This document shows, one piece after another, positions 33,439 to 43,014 of a DNA stretch of 64,000 nucleotides. Below the pieces are notes generated by a model. It was not told the origin of the DNA and searched no databases. It saw nothing but the letters and a program-made list of their open reading frames with translations. The stretch comes from Lachnospiraceae bacterium (lineage in GTDB: Bacteria; Bacillota; Clostridia; Lachnospirales; Lachnospiraceae). The number at the start of each line of letters is the position of its first letter. Position 1 is the first letter of the stretch. The DNA lies in the NCBI GenBank assembly GCA_017936885.1, contig JAGBEO010000033.1:79522-143521 (forward strand). Reading direction: 5' to 3'. The position numbers and the translations under genes are program-made.

Positions 33439-35055
33439 ATGAATAATTGGGACAATGTAAATAATGAGAATGGTGAAGTTAATACGACTACAGATCCTTA
33501 TACATCCGAAAGCAGTGAAGCTATCTATCAGACACCGGATATATCCGGTGGGTTAACGGAAGAGAATATGGTAGTTGATGGGTCCGCGGAAGAAATTACA
33601 GACGGTTCCGCGGCTGCAGCAGATACAAAGGGGTTGTTCTCGGGTAACCAGCAGAATAATAATTCATATGGCAACAATCCCTACGGAAACCAGCAGAACA
33701 ATAATCCGTATGACAGCAATCCCTACGGAAACCAGCAGAATAATAATGCGTATGGCAGCAATCCTTACGGAAGCCAGCAGAACAACAATCCGTATGGCAG
33801 CAATCCCTACGGAAACCAGCAGAATAATAATGCGTATGGCAGCAATCCTTACGGAAGCCAGCAGAACAACAATCCGTATGGTAATAATCCTTACGGAAGC
33901 CAGCAGAATAATAATGCGTATGACAGCAATCCGTATGGAAGTCAGCAGAATAATAATGCGTATGGCAGCAATCCTTACGGAAACCAGCAGAATAACAATC
34001 CGTATGATAGTAATGCCTGCGGTGGACAGCAGAATAGTAATCCGTATGGCGGCACCCCGTATGGTGGTCAGCAGAACAGTAATTCGTACGGCGGCAATAC
34101 CTATGCATATAATCAGGGACAAAATGACGGAGGGAATTATAATAACCAGTACAGTCCTTATGCTGTTCCTCAGAAAAAATCCAATACCGGTCTGATTATT
34201 GCAGTTATTGTGGTTATCATTATACTCTTTTTGGTGGCGGTTTTTGCGTTGGCTTACAAGGCGGTGGACCTGATGTCTGACCAGAATCACAAAACTGGTT
34301 ATAATCAGGATGATTATAATTTTGATGACGATTATGATTATAACTATGATGATGATTACGATTATGATTATGACGATGATTACGACTATGACTACGATGA
34401 TGATTATGATTACGACAATGACAAGTATTACGCTTTGCATGACGATATTAAAGATAACTTGTCGTATTCCATAGACTTTGACTATTATGAGTATGATACG
34501 GATTACGATAATGTCTCTATCTTAGTTTCCTATCCCGTCATCAAAGGTAAGAATGTGCCGAATCTGGATAAGCTGAATGAGGCGATTCAGGATGAGACTT
34601 CTTTCTTTACAGAATACTTTGAAGAAGAATATAAGGAATACATAGAAAAAAATGAAGACAGTTACTTTGATGCATTTTCATCCGGCTATGTTACATATAT
34701 GGATGAAGATAAGATCAGCATAGTATTTTCTGAGAGTTTATATTCTGATTATTATGACCTGGCATATTTATACTGCATCAATATTGATATGGAGAATGGT
34801 GTAGTGCTTGACAATGAAGATATGTTATCTATTGATGATGATTTTTCTGTAGATTTCAGGAACAGAAGTGATGAGCAGAATGGAGAAATTTCTTATCTGA
34901 CAACGATGACAGACCAACAGATTACCGATTATTTCAATTCTCCGGATGTGATTGTATTCTATACTCCGCAGGGTATGGAAATCGGCTTTAACTACGAACA
35001 GGGCTGGGTAACAGTTACGTATGATGAATACGAGGAGTATCTGAAAGTGTTTTAA
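33439..35055 (+). CDS. Membrane protein with Asn/Gln-rich 14-residue repeats and Asp/Tyr tract
   Basis: 538 residues in four parts. Residues ~70-225 hold ~10 tandem copies of a 14-residue unit of the type NPYGNQQNNNAYGS (33650-34090), cytoplasmic and probably disordered. One membrane helix follows (TGLIIAVIVVIIILFLVAVF, ~250-275). After a short loop comes an extracytoplasmic Asp/Tyr tract of ~45 residues built on YDYDDD (~290-330). The C-terminal ~200 residues form a folded domain with SYPVIKGKNVPNLDKLNEAI that resembles RsiV/DUF3298-type domains. AAAAGGAGAGG precedes the ATG. It lies between cinA and recA, with a terminator behind. The function is unknown. Confidence 0.75.
   Translation: MNNWDNVNNENGEVNTTTDPYTSESSEAIYQTPDISGGLTEENMVVDGSAEEITDGSAAAADTKGLFSGNQQNNNSYGNNPYGNQQNNNPYDSNPYGNQQNNNAYGSNPYGSQQNNNPYGSNPYGNQQNNNAYGSNPYGSQQNNNPYGNNPYGSQQNNNAYDSNPYGSQQNNNAYGSNPYGNQQNNNPYDSNACGGQQNSNPYGGTPYGGQQNSNSYGGNTYAYNQGQNDGGNYNNQYSPYAVPQKKSNTGLIIAVIVVIIILFLVAVFALAYKAVDLMSDQNHKTGYNQDDYNFDDDYDYNYDDDYDYDYDDDYDYDYDDDYDYDNDKYYALHDDIKDNLSYSIDFDYYEYDTDYDNVSILVSYPVIKGKNVPNLDKLNEAIQDETSFFTEYFEEEYKEYIEKNEDSYFDAFSSGYVTYMDEDKISIVFSESLYSDYYDLAYLYCINIDMENGVVLDNEDMLSIDDDFSVDFRNRSDEQNGEISYLTTMTDQQITDYFNSPDVIVFYTPQGMEIGFNYEQGWVTVTYDEYEEYLKVF
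33650..34090 (+). repeat. In-frame tandem repeat, 42-bp unit, about 10 copies
   Basis: The unit encodes N-P-Y-G-[NS]-Q-Q-N-N-N-[PA]-Y-[GD]-[SN]. Pro and Ala versions partly alternate, giving an 84-bp higher-order period. The last two copies (NACGGQQNSNPYGG, TPYGGQQNSNSYGG) are diverged. Unit length in bases is a multiple of three, so copy changes keep the frame. Confidence 0.85.
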
Positions 35056-35085
35056 CCGTTATGATTCAACTGTATAACCTGTATC

Positions 35086-35122
35086 AAAGCATGAATGTAC
35101 TGCAAAGGCATTCATGCTTTTT
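35086..35122 (+). terminator. Rho-independent terminator after the repeat membrane protein
   Basis: AAAGCATGAATG and CATTCATGCTTT form a 12-bp perfect stem around an 11-base loop, followed by TT, 30 bases after the stop. It insulates recA from the genes upstream. No gene is seen in the ~210 bases between it and the recA promoter. Confidence 0.78.
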
Positions 35123-35336
35123 GCAGTCTGCCCAACAGTCTGCCCATCAGGAAAGATTAGTATTGCATAGACAGACATTCTCTGATAAACTTGTTTTATC
35201 TGAAGGAATGGAGTCTGTTATACATATCCGGCATTTCGCCACGATTTCCATTATTTCATAATTTTAATCTGGAAGGGAGGGCAGAGTGTCATTTATTGGA
35301 CATATAAAATGATAGGATAAAGCTAACAAAAGGATG

Positions 35337-35365
35337 TTGACAAAATCGAACATTTGTTTTAATCT
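35337..35365 (+). promoter_or_regulatory. recA promoter
   Basis: TTGACA, a 17-base spacer and TAATCT. The first LexA-like box lies within the spacer and -10 region, so LexA would block polymerase directly. Confidence 0.8.
35347..35360 (+). promoter_or_regulatory. LexA (SOS) box 1, imperfect
   Basis: CGAACATTTGTTTT matches the Gram-positive SOS consensus CGAACNNNNGTTCG except in the right half. Its centre is exactly 25 bases from the centre of box 2. Confidence 0.65.
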
Positions 35366-35371
35366 ATTTAC

Positions 35372-35385
35372 AGAACGAATGTTCT
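35372..35385 (+). promoter_or_regulatory. LexA (SOS) box 2, perfect GAAC-N4-GTTC
   Basis: AGAACGAATGTTCT, a perfect palindromic half-site pair, between the -10 box and the recA ribosome site. Confidence 0.85.
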
Positions 35386-35406
35386 ATAAGAAAAGGAGAA
35401 CAGAAC

Positions 35407-36465
35407 ATGGAAAAAGATGAAAAATTAAAAGCATTGGATGCGGCTTTGGGACAGATAGAGAGACAGTTTGGTAAGGGAGCTGTGATGAAACTGGGTGACC
35501 CTTCCGTACAGATGAATGTAGAGACGATTCCGACAGGTTCCTTAAGCCTTGATATTGCATTAGGATTAGGCGGTATTCCGAAAGGAAGAATTGTAGAGAT
35601 TTACGGACCGGAGTCCAGCGGTAAGACAACAGTTACACTGCATATGATTGCTGAGGTACAGAAGCGCGGCGGTATTGCGGGATTTATTGATGCGGAACAT
35701 GCGCTTGATCCTGTTTATGCCAAGAATATCGGCGTAGATATTGATAATTTATATATTTCCCAGCCGGACTGCGGAGAACAGGCACTTGAGATTACCGAGA
35801 CTATGGTACGCTCCGGGGCGATTGATATTATCGTAGTAGACTCTGTTGCTGCCTTGGTGCCGAAAGCGGAAATAGACGGTGACATGGGTGATTCACATGT
35901 GGGCTTGCAGGCGAGACTGATGTCTCAGGCTCTTCGTAAGCTTACGGCAGTTATCAGTAAGTCGAATTGCACGGTTATTTTTATCAATCAGCTTCGTGAG
36001 AAAGTAGGTATTATGTTTGGTAATCCGGAGACCACAACAGGTGGCCGGGCACTGAAATTCTACTCATCCGTGCGTCTTGATGTCAGAAGGATAGAATCTT
36101 TGAAACAGGGCGGTGAAGTGATCGGTAACAGAACCAGAGTAAAGGTAGTTAAGAATAAGATCGCGCCACCGTTTAAGGAAGCGGAGTTTGATATCATGTT
36201 CGGAGAAGGAATATCCAGTGTGGGTGACATCTTAGATCTTGCGGCAGAGAATAATATTATTAATAAGAGCGGTGCATGGTATGCTTATGAAGGAAATAAA
36301 ATCGGTCAGGGCAGAGAGAATGCAAAGCAGTATCTGAGAGATAATCCGGCAGTGTGTGCGGAAGTGGAGAGAAAGGTCAGAGAATTGTTTAATCTGGAGG
36401 TAGATGTGGTAGAAACACCGGTACAGGATAAAGCACCGAAAGAAACTGCCAAGGAAGAGAAATAG
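35407..36465 (+). CDS. recA: Recombinase RecA
   Basis: A 352-residue RecA, full length. Walker [10 protein letters not shown] starts at residue 67, with the family sequences [36 protein letters not shown] and [28 protein letters not shown]. It catalyses strand exchange and stimulates LexA self-cleavage. AAAAGGAG precedes ATG 35407. It is driven by a promoter with two LexA boxes and runs into recX with a 2-base gap, so both are probably SOS-induced together. Confidence 0.97.
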   Translation: MEKDEKLKALDAALGQIERQFGKGAVMKLGDPSVQMNVETIPTGSLSLDIALGLGGIPKGRIVEIYGPESSGKTTVTLHMIAEVQKRGGIAGFIDAEHALDPVYAKNIGVDIDNLYISQPDCGEQALEITETMVRSGAIDIIVVDSVAALVPKAEIDGDMGDSHVGLQARLMSQALRKLTAVISKSNCTVIFINQLREKVGIMFGNPETTTGGRALKFYSSVRLDVRRIESLKQGGEVIGNRTRVKVVKNKIAPPFKEAEFDIMFGEGISSVGDILDLAAENNIINKSGAWYAYEGNKIGQGRENAKQYLRDNPAVCAEVERKVRELFNLEVDVVETPVQDKAPKETAKEEK

Positions 36466-36467
36466 TT

Positions 36468-37097
36468 ATGATTGTAACACAAGTGACAGGAGTAACGAAA
36501 GCACGCTATCGAATTTATTTGGATGGTCAGTTCGCTTTTATTTTATATAAAGGCGAACTGCGCCAATTTCATATTAAGGAAGGACAAGAGCTTTCCTCAG
36601 AAACATATCATCATATCATGACGCAGATCCTGCCCAGGAGGGCGAAACTTCGCAGTATGAATCTGCTGCAATCTAAAGCTTACACGCGCAAACAATTGGA
36701 AGATAAATTAAAACAGGGGGAATACCCGCAGGAATGTATCGAGGAAGCATTAGCTTATGTGGAATCCTATGGATATATTGATGATGAGCGTTATGCCAGG
36801 GATTTTGTTGAGTACCAGATTCAGAATAAGAGCAGAAAATGCATTGAGATGGATCTTATGAAGAAGGGAATCAGTAAAGAGATTGTGCAGAAAGCGTTTG
36901 AATCGCTGCAGGAACTGGGTGTGGAACAGGATGAGATGGAGTTGATTGTAAAACTTTTAAAAAAGAAAAAATACAGCGCAAATACCGCAACAATGCAGGA
37001 ACAGCAGAAAATGTACGGATTCCTTTACCGGAAAGGTTTTCATTCGGATGTAATCAGCAGAGCACTTTTACTTGACATAACATCAATTTCAGTATAG
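36468..37097 (+). CDS. recX: RecA regulator RecX
   Basis: A 209-residue RecX. The core is visible in NLLQSKAYTRKQLEDKLKQG, then ESYGYIDDERYARDFVEYQ, and a second repeat QNKSRKCIEMDLMKKGISKE. RecX modulates RecA filaments by direct binding. It starts two bases after recA, typical of recA-recX operons. A promoter for rny lies inside its last codons. Confidence 0.9.
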   Translation: MIVTQVTGVTKARYRIYLDGQFAFILYKGELRQFHIKEGQELSSETYHHIMTQILPRRAKLRSMNLLQSKAYTRKQLEDKLKQGEYPQECIEEALAYVESYGYIDDERYARDFVEYQIQNKSRKCIEMDLMKKGISKEIVQKAFESLQELGVEQDEMELIVKLLKKKKYSANTATMQEQQKMYGFLYRKGFHSDVISRALLLDITSISV

Positions 37098-37100
37098 AAT
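37072..37100 (+). promoter_or_regulatory. rny promoter inside the 3' end of recX
   Basis: TTGACA, a 17-base spacer and TAGAAT, overlapping the recX stop. It gives a ~100-base leader for rny. Confidence 0.72.
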
Positions 37101-37205
37101 TTAAGTGTTGTAATTTTGCTAGTTATAGAATGTGGGTATTTTCAGATAGCGGCATTCTACAATAGATTATGTACAATGAAAATTAAATAAGGAGGTGCTC
37201 CTGTA

Positions 37206-38753
37206 ATGTGGCAAGTTGTGGTAGCAGTAGTCATCACACTGGTGATTGCCATTCCGGTATCTGCATTAGTTGCGATCAACTATCGCAAGAAAGTTGTGGA
37301 AGCTAAGCTTGGTAACGCGGATGAGAAAGCCAGAGAAATTATTGACGAAGCTCTGAAAACTGCTGAGGCGAAGAAGCGCGAATCGTTGCTCGAAGTCAAA
37401 GAAGAGTCCATTCGTACGAAGAATGAACTTGACAAGGAAATCAAGGAACGTCGTGCAGAGGCGCAGCGATATGAACGCCGTGTTCAGCAGAAGGAAGAGA
37501 ACATCGATAAGAAAGCGGATGCTATTGAGAAGAAAGAAGCAGGTTTGGCACAGAGAGAAGAAGCTTTGGCTAAACAGCGTGAAGAAATCTCCAAACTGAA
37601 CGAGCAAAGGTTACAGGAACTAGAACGAATCTCAGGTTTGACCTCCGAACAAGCAAAAGATTATTTGTTGAAAATTGTTGAAGATGAAGTAAAACATGAA
37701 ACTGCTGTCATGATCAAAGAGATGGAGAGCAGGGCAAAGGAAGAAGCAGATAAGAAAGCTAAGGAATATGTTGTAACAGCAATTCAGAAATGTGCTGCAG
37801 ATCACGTGTCCGAAACAACAATATCTGTTGTACAGCTTCCCAATGATGAGATGAAAGGCAGAATTATCGGTAGAGAGGGACGTAATATCAGAACTCTTGA
37901 GACAATGACAGGTGTTGATCTGATTATTGATGATACACCGGAAGCAGTCATCTTATCCGGATTCGATCCGATCCGAAGGGAAGTCGCCAGAATTGCGCTT
38001 GAAAAACTGATTGTGGATGGACGAATTCATCCGGCCAGAATCGAGGAAATGGTTGAGAAGGCGCAGAAAGAAGTAGAAGTAATGATCAAAGAGGAAGGAG
38101 AAGCCGCTACACTGGAAGTAGGTGTACATGGTATTCATCCGGAACTCGTAAGATTACTCGGTAAGATGAAATTCAGAACCAGTTATGGTCAGAATGCATT
38201 GAAACATTCGATTGAGGTGGCTCAGTTATCCGGTCTGCTCGCAGCAGAGATGGGCTTGGATGTTAGAATGGCGAAACGTGCAGGTCTGTTACATGATATT
38301 GGTAAGGCTGTTGATCATGAGATGGAAGGTTCTCATATACAGTTGGGTGTTGAACTTTGTAGAAAATACAAGGAAGGTCCGGTTGTTATCAATGCGGTTG
38401 AGTCTCATCATGGTGATGTTGAGCCTCAGAGCTTGATTGCATGCTTAGTACAGGCTGCTGATACGATTTCTGCAGCAAGACCCGGTGCGAGAAGAGAGAC
38501 ATTAGAAACATATACAACAAGATTGAAACAATTAGAAGACATTACAAACAATTTCAAAGGTGTTGACAAATCTTTTGCTATTCAGGCAGGTAGAGAGATT
38601 CGTGTTATGGTAGTTCCAGAACAGATTAACGATTCTGACATGGTATTACTTGCCAGAGATATTTCTAAGCAGATTGAAGCTGAATTGGAGTATCCTGGAC
38701 AGATCAAGGTTAATGTGATCCGTGAAAGCCGTGTCATTGACTACGCTAAATAG
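37206..38753 (+). CDS. rny: Ribonuclease Y
   Basis: 515 residues. An N-terminal membrane helix ([20 protein letters not shown]) is followed by a long coiled coil (~30-200), a KH domain with [21 protein letters not shown] and an HD phosphohydrolase domain ([24 protein letters not shown]). RNase Y is the main membrane-bound endonuclease starting mRNA decay in Gram-positives. GGAGGTGCTCCTGTA precedes ATG 37206. It has its own promoter inside recX and a strong terminator behind. Confidence 0.95.
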   Translation: MWQVVVAVVITLVIAIPVSALVAINYRKKVVEAKLGNADEKAREIIDEALKTAEAKKRESLLEVKEESIRTKNELDKEIKERRAEAQRYERRVQQKEENIDKKADAIEKKEAGLAQREEALAKQREEISKLNEQRLQELERISGLTSEQAKDYLLKIVEDEVKHETAVMIKEMESRAKEEADKKAKEYVVTAIQKCAADHVSETTISVVQLPNDEMKGRIIGREGRNIRTLETMTGVDLIIDDTPEAVILSGFDPIRREVARIALEKLIVDGRIHPARIEEMVEKAQKEVEVMIKEEGEAATLEVGVHGIHPELVRLLGKMKFRTSYGQNALKHSIEVAQLSGLLAAEMGLDVRMAKRAGLLHDIGKAVDHEMEGSHIQLGVELCRKYKEGPVVINAVESHHGDVEPQSLIACLVQAADTISAARPGARRETLETYTTRLKQLEDITNNFKGVDKSFAIQAGREIRVMVVPEQINDSDMVLLARDISKQIEAELEYPGQIKVNVIRESRVIDYAK

Positions 38754-38762
38754 TATTAAAAG

Positions 38763-38792
38763 CTCTGTAGAGAAATCTACAGAGTTTTTTTT
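38763..38792 (+). terminator. Rho-independent terminator after rny
   Basis: CTCTGTAGA and TCTACAGAG form a 9-bp perfect stem around GAAA, followed by eight T residues. Confidence 0.9.
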
Positions 38793-38880
38793 GCGATAGA
38801 AAAGTGCAGAGTTTGCGCTTTTTATACAGATTTACCATAAATAGGGAAGTTTTTATGTGAAAATTATCTTATCTTCATAC

Positions 38881-38909
38881 TTGTAGAATCATAAAATCTG
38901 TAGTAGAAT
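38881..38909 (+). promoter_or_regulatory. Promoter for the aminotransferase gene
   Basis: TTGTAG, a 17-base spacer and TAGAAT, ~55 bases before the start codon. Confidence 0.6.
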
Positions 38910-38962
38910 AGTTAGCGGTGTATGATTGTATACAATTATTCAATGCGTGGAGGATGACGAAG

Positions 38963-40246
38963 ATGAAACCATACAAAGAGATGAGTAAGGAAGAACTTAC
39001 ATCACTGAAAGCAGAATTGGAGAAGCAGTTTGAGGATGCAAAGGGAAAAGGACTTACATTGGATATGTCCAGAGGAAAGCCTACACCGGCACAGCTTGAT
39101 ATGACTATGGGTATCATGGACGTTCTTAATTCAGAATCTGACATGAAGACAGAATCGGGAATGGATACCAGAAACTATGGTCTGATGGATGGTATTCCGG
39201 AAGCAAAGAAGCTGATGGGTGATATGATGGGCGTTCCGGCAGAGAATGTAATTGTATATGGCAACGCAAGTTTGACAATTATGTATGATACGGTAGCACG
39301 TGCCATGCTTCATGGTGTGCTTGGCAGTACTCCGTGGTGCAAGTTGGATAAAGTTAAATTTTTATGTCCGGCGCCGGGATATGACAGACATTTCAAGATC
39401 ACGGAATCTTTCGGGATCGAGATGATTACAATTCCTATGACTCCTACGGGACCGGATATGGATCTGGTAGAGAAGTATGTGGCAGAAGATCCGGCTGTCA
39501 AAGGTATCTGGTGTGTACCGAAATATTCAAATCCGCAGGGTATTTCTTATTCTGATGAGACAGTAAGAAGATTTGCAGCATTAAAACCGGCGGCAGAAGA
39601 TTTCCGTATTTATTGGGATAATGCTTATGCGATTCATCATTTATATGATGATGAGCAGGATCAGATTCTGGAAATTTTAAGTGAGTGTGAGAAAGCCGGT
39701 AATCCTGACATGGTATATGAATTCTGTTCCACTTCCAAGGTTAGCTTTTCGGGCGCCGGTATTTCCGCGTTTGCTTCCTCCAAAGTCAATCTGGAAGAGG
39801 CAAAGAAAACTATGACTGTTCAGACGATTGGACACGATAAGGTGAATCAGCTTCGTCATGTAAAATATTTTAAGAATCTGGATGGTATGTTGGCGCATAT
39901 GAAGAAACATGCTGATATTTTAAGACCTAAGTTCGAGGCAGTCTTAGATGTGCTGGATAAGGAATTGAGCGGGCTGGAAATCGGATCATGGAGTAAACCG
40001 CGTGGCGGTTATTTCATCTCATTTGATGCGATGGAAGGCTGTGCCAAGGCTATCGTGGCCAAGTGTAAAGAAGCAGGAGTTGTTCTGACCGGTGCCGGTG
40101 CTACCTTCCCTTACGGCAAAGACCCGAAAGACAGTAATATCCGTATTGCACCTTCCTATCCAACACCGGAAGAGATGGCTGCAGCAACAGATTTGTTTGT
40201 ATTATGTGTGAAATTAGTCAGTGTAGAGAAGTTATTAGCAGCGTAA
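38963..40246 (+). CDS. PLP-dependent aminotransferase (Asp_aminotransf / class I-like)
   Basis: A 427-residue fold-type I PLP enzyme of the family annotated as aspartate/alanine-type aminotransferase in Firmicutes and Actinobacteria. Visible landmarks are LDMSRGKPTPAQLDM, the substrate strand YGNASLTIMYD, the Asp in YWDNAYAIHHL and the PLP Lys region CSTSKVSFSGAGISAFASS (Lys in TSK). An in-frame ATG at 38918 is rejected; GGAGG is nine bases before ATG 38963. It has its own promoter and terminator. The amino donor cannot be decided from sequence alone. Confidence 0.85.
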   Translation: MKPYKEMSKEELTSLKAELEKQFEDAKGKGLTLDMSRGKPTPAQLDMTMGIMDVLNSESDMKTESGMDTRNYGLMDGIPEAKKLMGDMMGVPAENVIVYGNASLTIMYDTVARAMLHGVLGSTPWCKLDKVKFLCPAPGYDRHFKITESFGIEMITIPMTPTGPDMDLVEKYVAEDPAVKGIWCVPKYSNPQGISYSDETVRRFAALKPAAEDFRIYWDNAYAIHHLYDDEQDQILEILSECEKAGNPDMVYEFCSTSKVSFSGAGISAFASSKVNLEEAKKTMTVQTIGHDKVNQLRHVKYFKNLDGMLAHMKKHADILRPKFEAVLDVLDKELSGLEIGSWSKPRGGYFISFDAMEGCAKAIVAKCKEAGVVLTGAGATFPYGKDPKDSNIRIAPSYPTPEEMAAATDLFVLCVKLVSVEKLLAA

Positions 40247-40266
40247 ATAAAAAAATATTGTGACAG

Positions 40267-40308
40267 ATATGGTTTCCGTTATAGAATAGATGCGGAAGCC
40301 ATATTTTA
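40267..40308 (+). terminator. Rho-independent terminator after the aminotransferase gene
   Basis: ATATGGTTTCCG and CGGAAGCCATAT pair with one G-U around a 14-base loop, followed by TTTATA. Confidence 0.75.
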
Positions 40309-40469
40309 TATCATAATCAGGATGGCAGAAGACATTTCTGTATAACAGATTGCAGGGAGAAAGTTTCTTGTAATGTACTATAGAGATATGAAAAGCGGTT
40401 AGATGAAAGGATAGAGACTAGGCGGATATTTACCCGGAAGAGGCAAACACTTTGGAATGGAGGAAAGAA

Positions 40470-41006
40470 ATGGAGAAATATGAACGCATAGGAAGAGAAC
40501 TGGTACACAAAGGGGCTATTATAGACTATTATCAGGATACCATTAAGATTCCGAACGGCAACATTGCAAAATGGGATTTTATACAGCACAAGGGAGCGGC
40601 GGCGGTCGTGGCAGTCAAAGATGACGGTAAACTTTTAATGGTCAGACAATATCGCAATGCGCTGGATCGGGAGACATTGGAAATTCCGGCAGGCGGATTG
40701 GACGGTGCCGATGAGCCGACTGATATCGCAGCAGCAAGAGAACTGGAAGAGGAAACCGGTTATAAGGCAGGTAAACTGGAATTACTCCTTTCCCTCCGTA
40801 CTACAGTGGCATTCTGCAATGAAAAGATTGATGTCTATGTGGCAACTGATTTAAAGCCTGCCAGACAGCATTTGGATGAAGACGAATTTCTGGATGTAGA
40901 AAGCTATGATGTGGATGAGTTGATTCAAATGATATATGACTGTAAAATTCAGGATGGCAAGACTGTGTCTTCGATTCTGGCATATAAAGATAAATACTGT
41001 AAATAA
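40470..41006 (+). CDS. Nudix hydrolase, ADP-ribose pyrophosphatase type
   Basis: 178 residues. The Nudix box runs from the Gly-Gly before LDGADEPTDIAAARELEEET, fitting G-x5-E-x7-R-E-x2-E-E-x-G. The N-terminal YERIGRELVHKGAIIDYYQD and VVAVKDDGKLLMVRQYRN are typical of ADP-ribose pyrophosphatases, which hydrolyse ADP-ribose to AMP and ribose 5-phosphate. TTG 40452 is in frame; GGAGG six bases before ATG 40470 decides the start. It is followed by a strong terminator. Confidence 0.88.
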   Translation: MEKYERIGRELVHKGAIIDYYQDTIKIPNGNIAKWDFIQHKGAAAVVAVKDDGKLLMVRQYRNALDRETLEIPAGGLDGADEPTDIAAARELEEETGYKAGKLELLLSLRTTVAFCNEKIDVYVATDLKPARQHLDEDEFLDVESYDVDELIQMIYDCKIQDGKTVSSILAYKDKYCK

Positions 41007-41011
41007 ACGCT

Positions 41012-41046
41012 CTCCCAAACGTTTGATCAGGACGTTTGGGAGTTTT
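41012..41046 (+). terminator. Rho-independent terminator after the Nudix gene
   Basis: CTCCCAAACG and CGTTTGGGAG form a 10-bp perfect stem around an 11-base loop, followed by TTTT. Confidence 0.85.
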
Positions 41047-41210
41047 CATATATAAACAGGTCTGCTATATCCGGGCGCAGCATATATATAGTGCAGATAA
41101 GATTCGTCTGATAAATATTTTCTGTCGTGAGCCTATTCCTTATAAATTAAGATGAGAGATGACAGAGAATTTGATTAAGAAAGAATCGGATAAGGAGGGA
41201 AGAGAAAGCT

Positions 41211-41816
41211 GTGCGTAATCAGTCCTTTACGAAAAACTGCTATTATATGCTGTATTTGTTTATGCTCGGACTATTTATCGGAATTTTGATTGTTAATGTA
41301 GGACATGATACATGGATTAAGGACGGTGAACTGTTGGGAAATGATATGCTGGAGAAACTGGAAAGCAGTACTCTGGAAAGCGGGAAATTGTTTGGGTATA
41401 TCCTTAAGCACAGATTGTTTACGCTGTGTATGCTGGGGTTGTTAGCTACCACTATGTTTGGGGCGGCAGTAATATGCGGCTATATATGCTATATGGGTTT
41501 TACGGCAGGGTGTCTTTTGTCAGTGGCAGTGATCCGTTATGGAATACGGGGGATGATTCTTATGATGGCAGGAATCTTTCCGCAGGGTATTTTGCTGATT
41601 CCTGCATATGTGGCATTATTTTTGTGGGCGGCAGGCATTAACAGAGTCCTATATTCCAAAGGAACCTATATGGATAGTTTTGAGAGATATAGCAAGCAGT
41701 TTTATCTGAAAAAGGGAATTCAGATTATGGGAATTATAGTAGTTGTCATAATGGGATGCTTGTTAGAAAGTTATGTAAATCCTAAAATGTTACATTTGGT
41801 GCTGAATATTTTCTAA
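41211..41816 (+). CDS. spoIIM: Stage II sporulation protein M
   Basis: A 201-residue membrane protein with about five hydrophobic helices, starting GTG with AGGAGGGAAG ~12 bases upstream. The N-terminal helix YLFMLGLFIGILIVNVG, the small-residue-rich FGAAVICGYICYMGFTAGCL and GIFPQGILLIPAY fit the SpoIIM family. In Bacillus, SpoIIM joins SpoIID and SpoIIP in the engulfment machinery. It appears complete, like spoIVB, despite the damaged spo0A. It lies directly before xerD, a common arrangement in Firmicutes. Confidence 0.88.
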   Translation: MRNQSFTKNCYYMLYLFMLGLFIGILIVNVGHDTWIKDGELLGNDMLEKLESSTLESGKLFGYILKHRLFTLCMLGLLATTMFGAAVICGYICYMGFTAGCLLSVAVIRYGIRGMILMMAGIFPQGILLIPAYVALFLWAAGINRVLYSKGTYMDSFERYSKQFYLKKGIQIMGIIVVVIMGCLLESYVNPKMLHLVLNIF

Positions 41817-41933
41817 AAAAATTTTTTTCTTTATTTTACCAAGATATAGTAGACATAAATTACAGAGTCGGCGATATGTTGTGCTTTCTTAAAAAAACGG
41901 CTGAAATGCCCATAAAATCGGGGAAAATTCTAT

Positions 41934-41962
41934 TTGATTTTCTGCGAAATTCTGATTATAAT
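41934..41962 (+). promoter_or_regulatory. xerD promoter
   Basis: TTGATT, a 17-base spacer and TATAAT, ~60 bases before the xerD start. Confidence 0.75.
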
Positions 41963-42022
41963 GAAATGCAGACGATCATTTGATTTACATAAAGCAACTT
42001 GCAGGGAAGGATTTCCGGTTAG

Positions 42023-42907
42023 ATGGAAAAAGAAATTAGCGCGTTTATCACATATTTACATAATGTAAAAAAAACTTCGAATAACACAGAGCTGTCTTAT
42101 AAGAGAGATTTGGAGAAAGTGGAGCATTTTATGGCATCCCGCGGTATCGCTGAGGCTGGAAATGTGTCTGCCCAGGACTTAAGTGACTATGTGAAATATT
42201 TGGAAGATAACCGGTTTGCAGCAGCGACTGTATCCAGAAATATCGCTTCCCTGAAGGCTTTTTATCATTTTATGGTGCAGGAAGGGCTTGTGGCAGAGGA
42301 TATTTCTGAGAATCTTAAGGCACCGAAGATTGAGAAGAAAATTCCGGAGATCATGTCGCCTGATGAAGTGGTAAGACTTTTGGAGCAGCCTTCCGGGGAC
42401 AGTCCGAAGGAGATTCGCGACAAGGCAATGCTGGAGCTTCTGTATGCTACGGGTATCAGAGTGACGGAGCTTATTACCCTGAAGGTTTCCGATGTGAATA
42501 TGCAGATGAGTTTTATATTATGTAAAGACCGCAACAAAGAAAGAATCATCCCTTTTGGAGCGGCGGCAAAGAGTGCGCTGGCAAGATATTTGGATGGGAC
42601 GAGAGAAGCAATGCTTGAGAATAAAGCATCGGATGTTCTTTTTGCCAATTGTTCCGGACAACCTATGAGTCGTCAGGGCTTCTGGAAGCTGATTAAATAT
42701 TATGCCAAGAAAGCTGATATCAAAGCCGATATCACACCGCATACGTTAAGACATTCCTTTGCGGCTCACCTGGTAGAGAATGGAGCGGATCTTAGAAGTG
42801 TACAGGAAATGTTAGGACATTCTGATATTTCTACAACACAGATTTATGCAAATCTGAACCACAATCATATCCGTGAAGTGTATGCCAAAGCGCATCCCAG
42901 AGGATAG
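42023..42907 (+). CDS. xerD: Site-specific tyrosine recombinase XerD
   Basis: 294 residues. An N-terminal SAM-like core-binding domain (ISAFITYLHNVKKTSNNTEL, then SYKRDLEKVEHFM) is followed by the catalytic domain. Catalytic residues are Arg146 (TGIRVTEL), His240 and Arg243 (HTLRHSF), His266 (LGHSD) and nucleophile Tyr275 (TQIYANL). It resolves chromosome dimers at dif with a XerC partner, and is placed after spoIIM as in many Firmicutes. It has its own promoter and a terminator behind. Confidence 0.93.
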   Translation: MEKEISAFITYLHNVKKTSNNTELSYKRDLEKVEHFMASRGIAEAGNVSAQDLSDYVKYLEDNRFAAATVSRNIASLKAFYHFMVQEGLVAEDISENLKAPKIEKKIPEIMSPDEVVRLLEQPSGDSPKEIRDKAMLELLYATGIRVTELITLKVSDVNMQMSFILCKDRNKERIIPFGAAAKSALARYLDGTREAMLENKASDVLFANCSGQPMSRQGFWKLIKYYAKKADIKADITPHTLRHSFAAHLVENGADLRSVQEMLGHSDISTTQIYANLNHNHIREVYAKAHPRG

Positions 42908-42929
42908 TGTGAAAAAGATTATAAAATAA

Positions 42930-42975
42930 AGGAGCATAGCCTTGGCAGTAAGCTGTAGGTTATGCTCCTGATTTT
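42930..42975. terminator. Bidirectional terminator between xerD and the DAHP synthase gene
   Basis: AGGAGCATAGCC and GGTTATGCTCCT form a 12-bp stem with one G-U pair around a 16-base loop, between convergent genes. A T-run follows on the + side and a T-rich stretch on the - side. Confidence 0.75.
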
Positions 42976-43014
42976 ATGTTCGTTTTTATGATGGATTTAT
43001 TCGAGAACTTATGC

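Noticed and set aside
33650-34090. Possible CRISPR-like array
   Set aside because: Repeats are contiguous, coding and in frame, with no unique spacers; the block is a protein tandem repeat.
33575-34440. Long open frames on both strands across the repeat region
   Set aside because: They arise from the 42-bp tandem repeat of the real gene at 33439-35055; they lack ribosome sites and give only low-complexity sequence.
35061-35261. 66-codon open frame between the repeat membrane protein and recA
   Set aside because: It runs through the terminator at 35086-35122 and has no plausible ribosome site.
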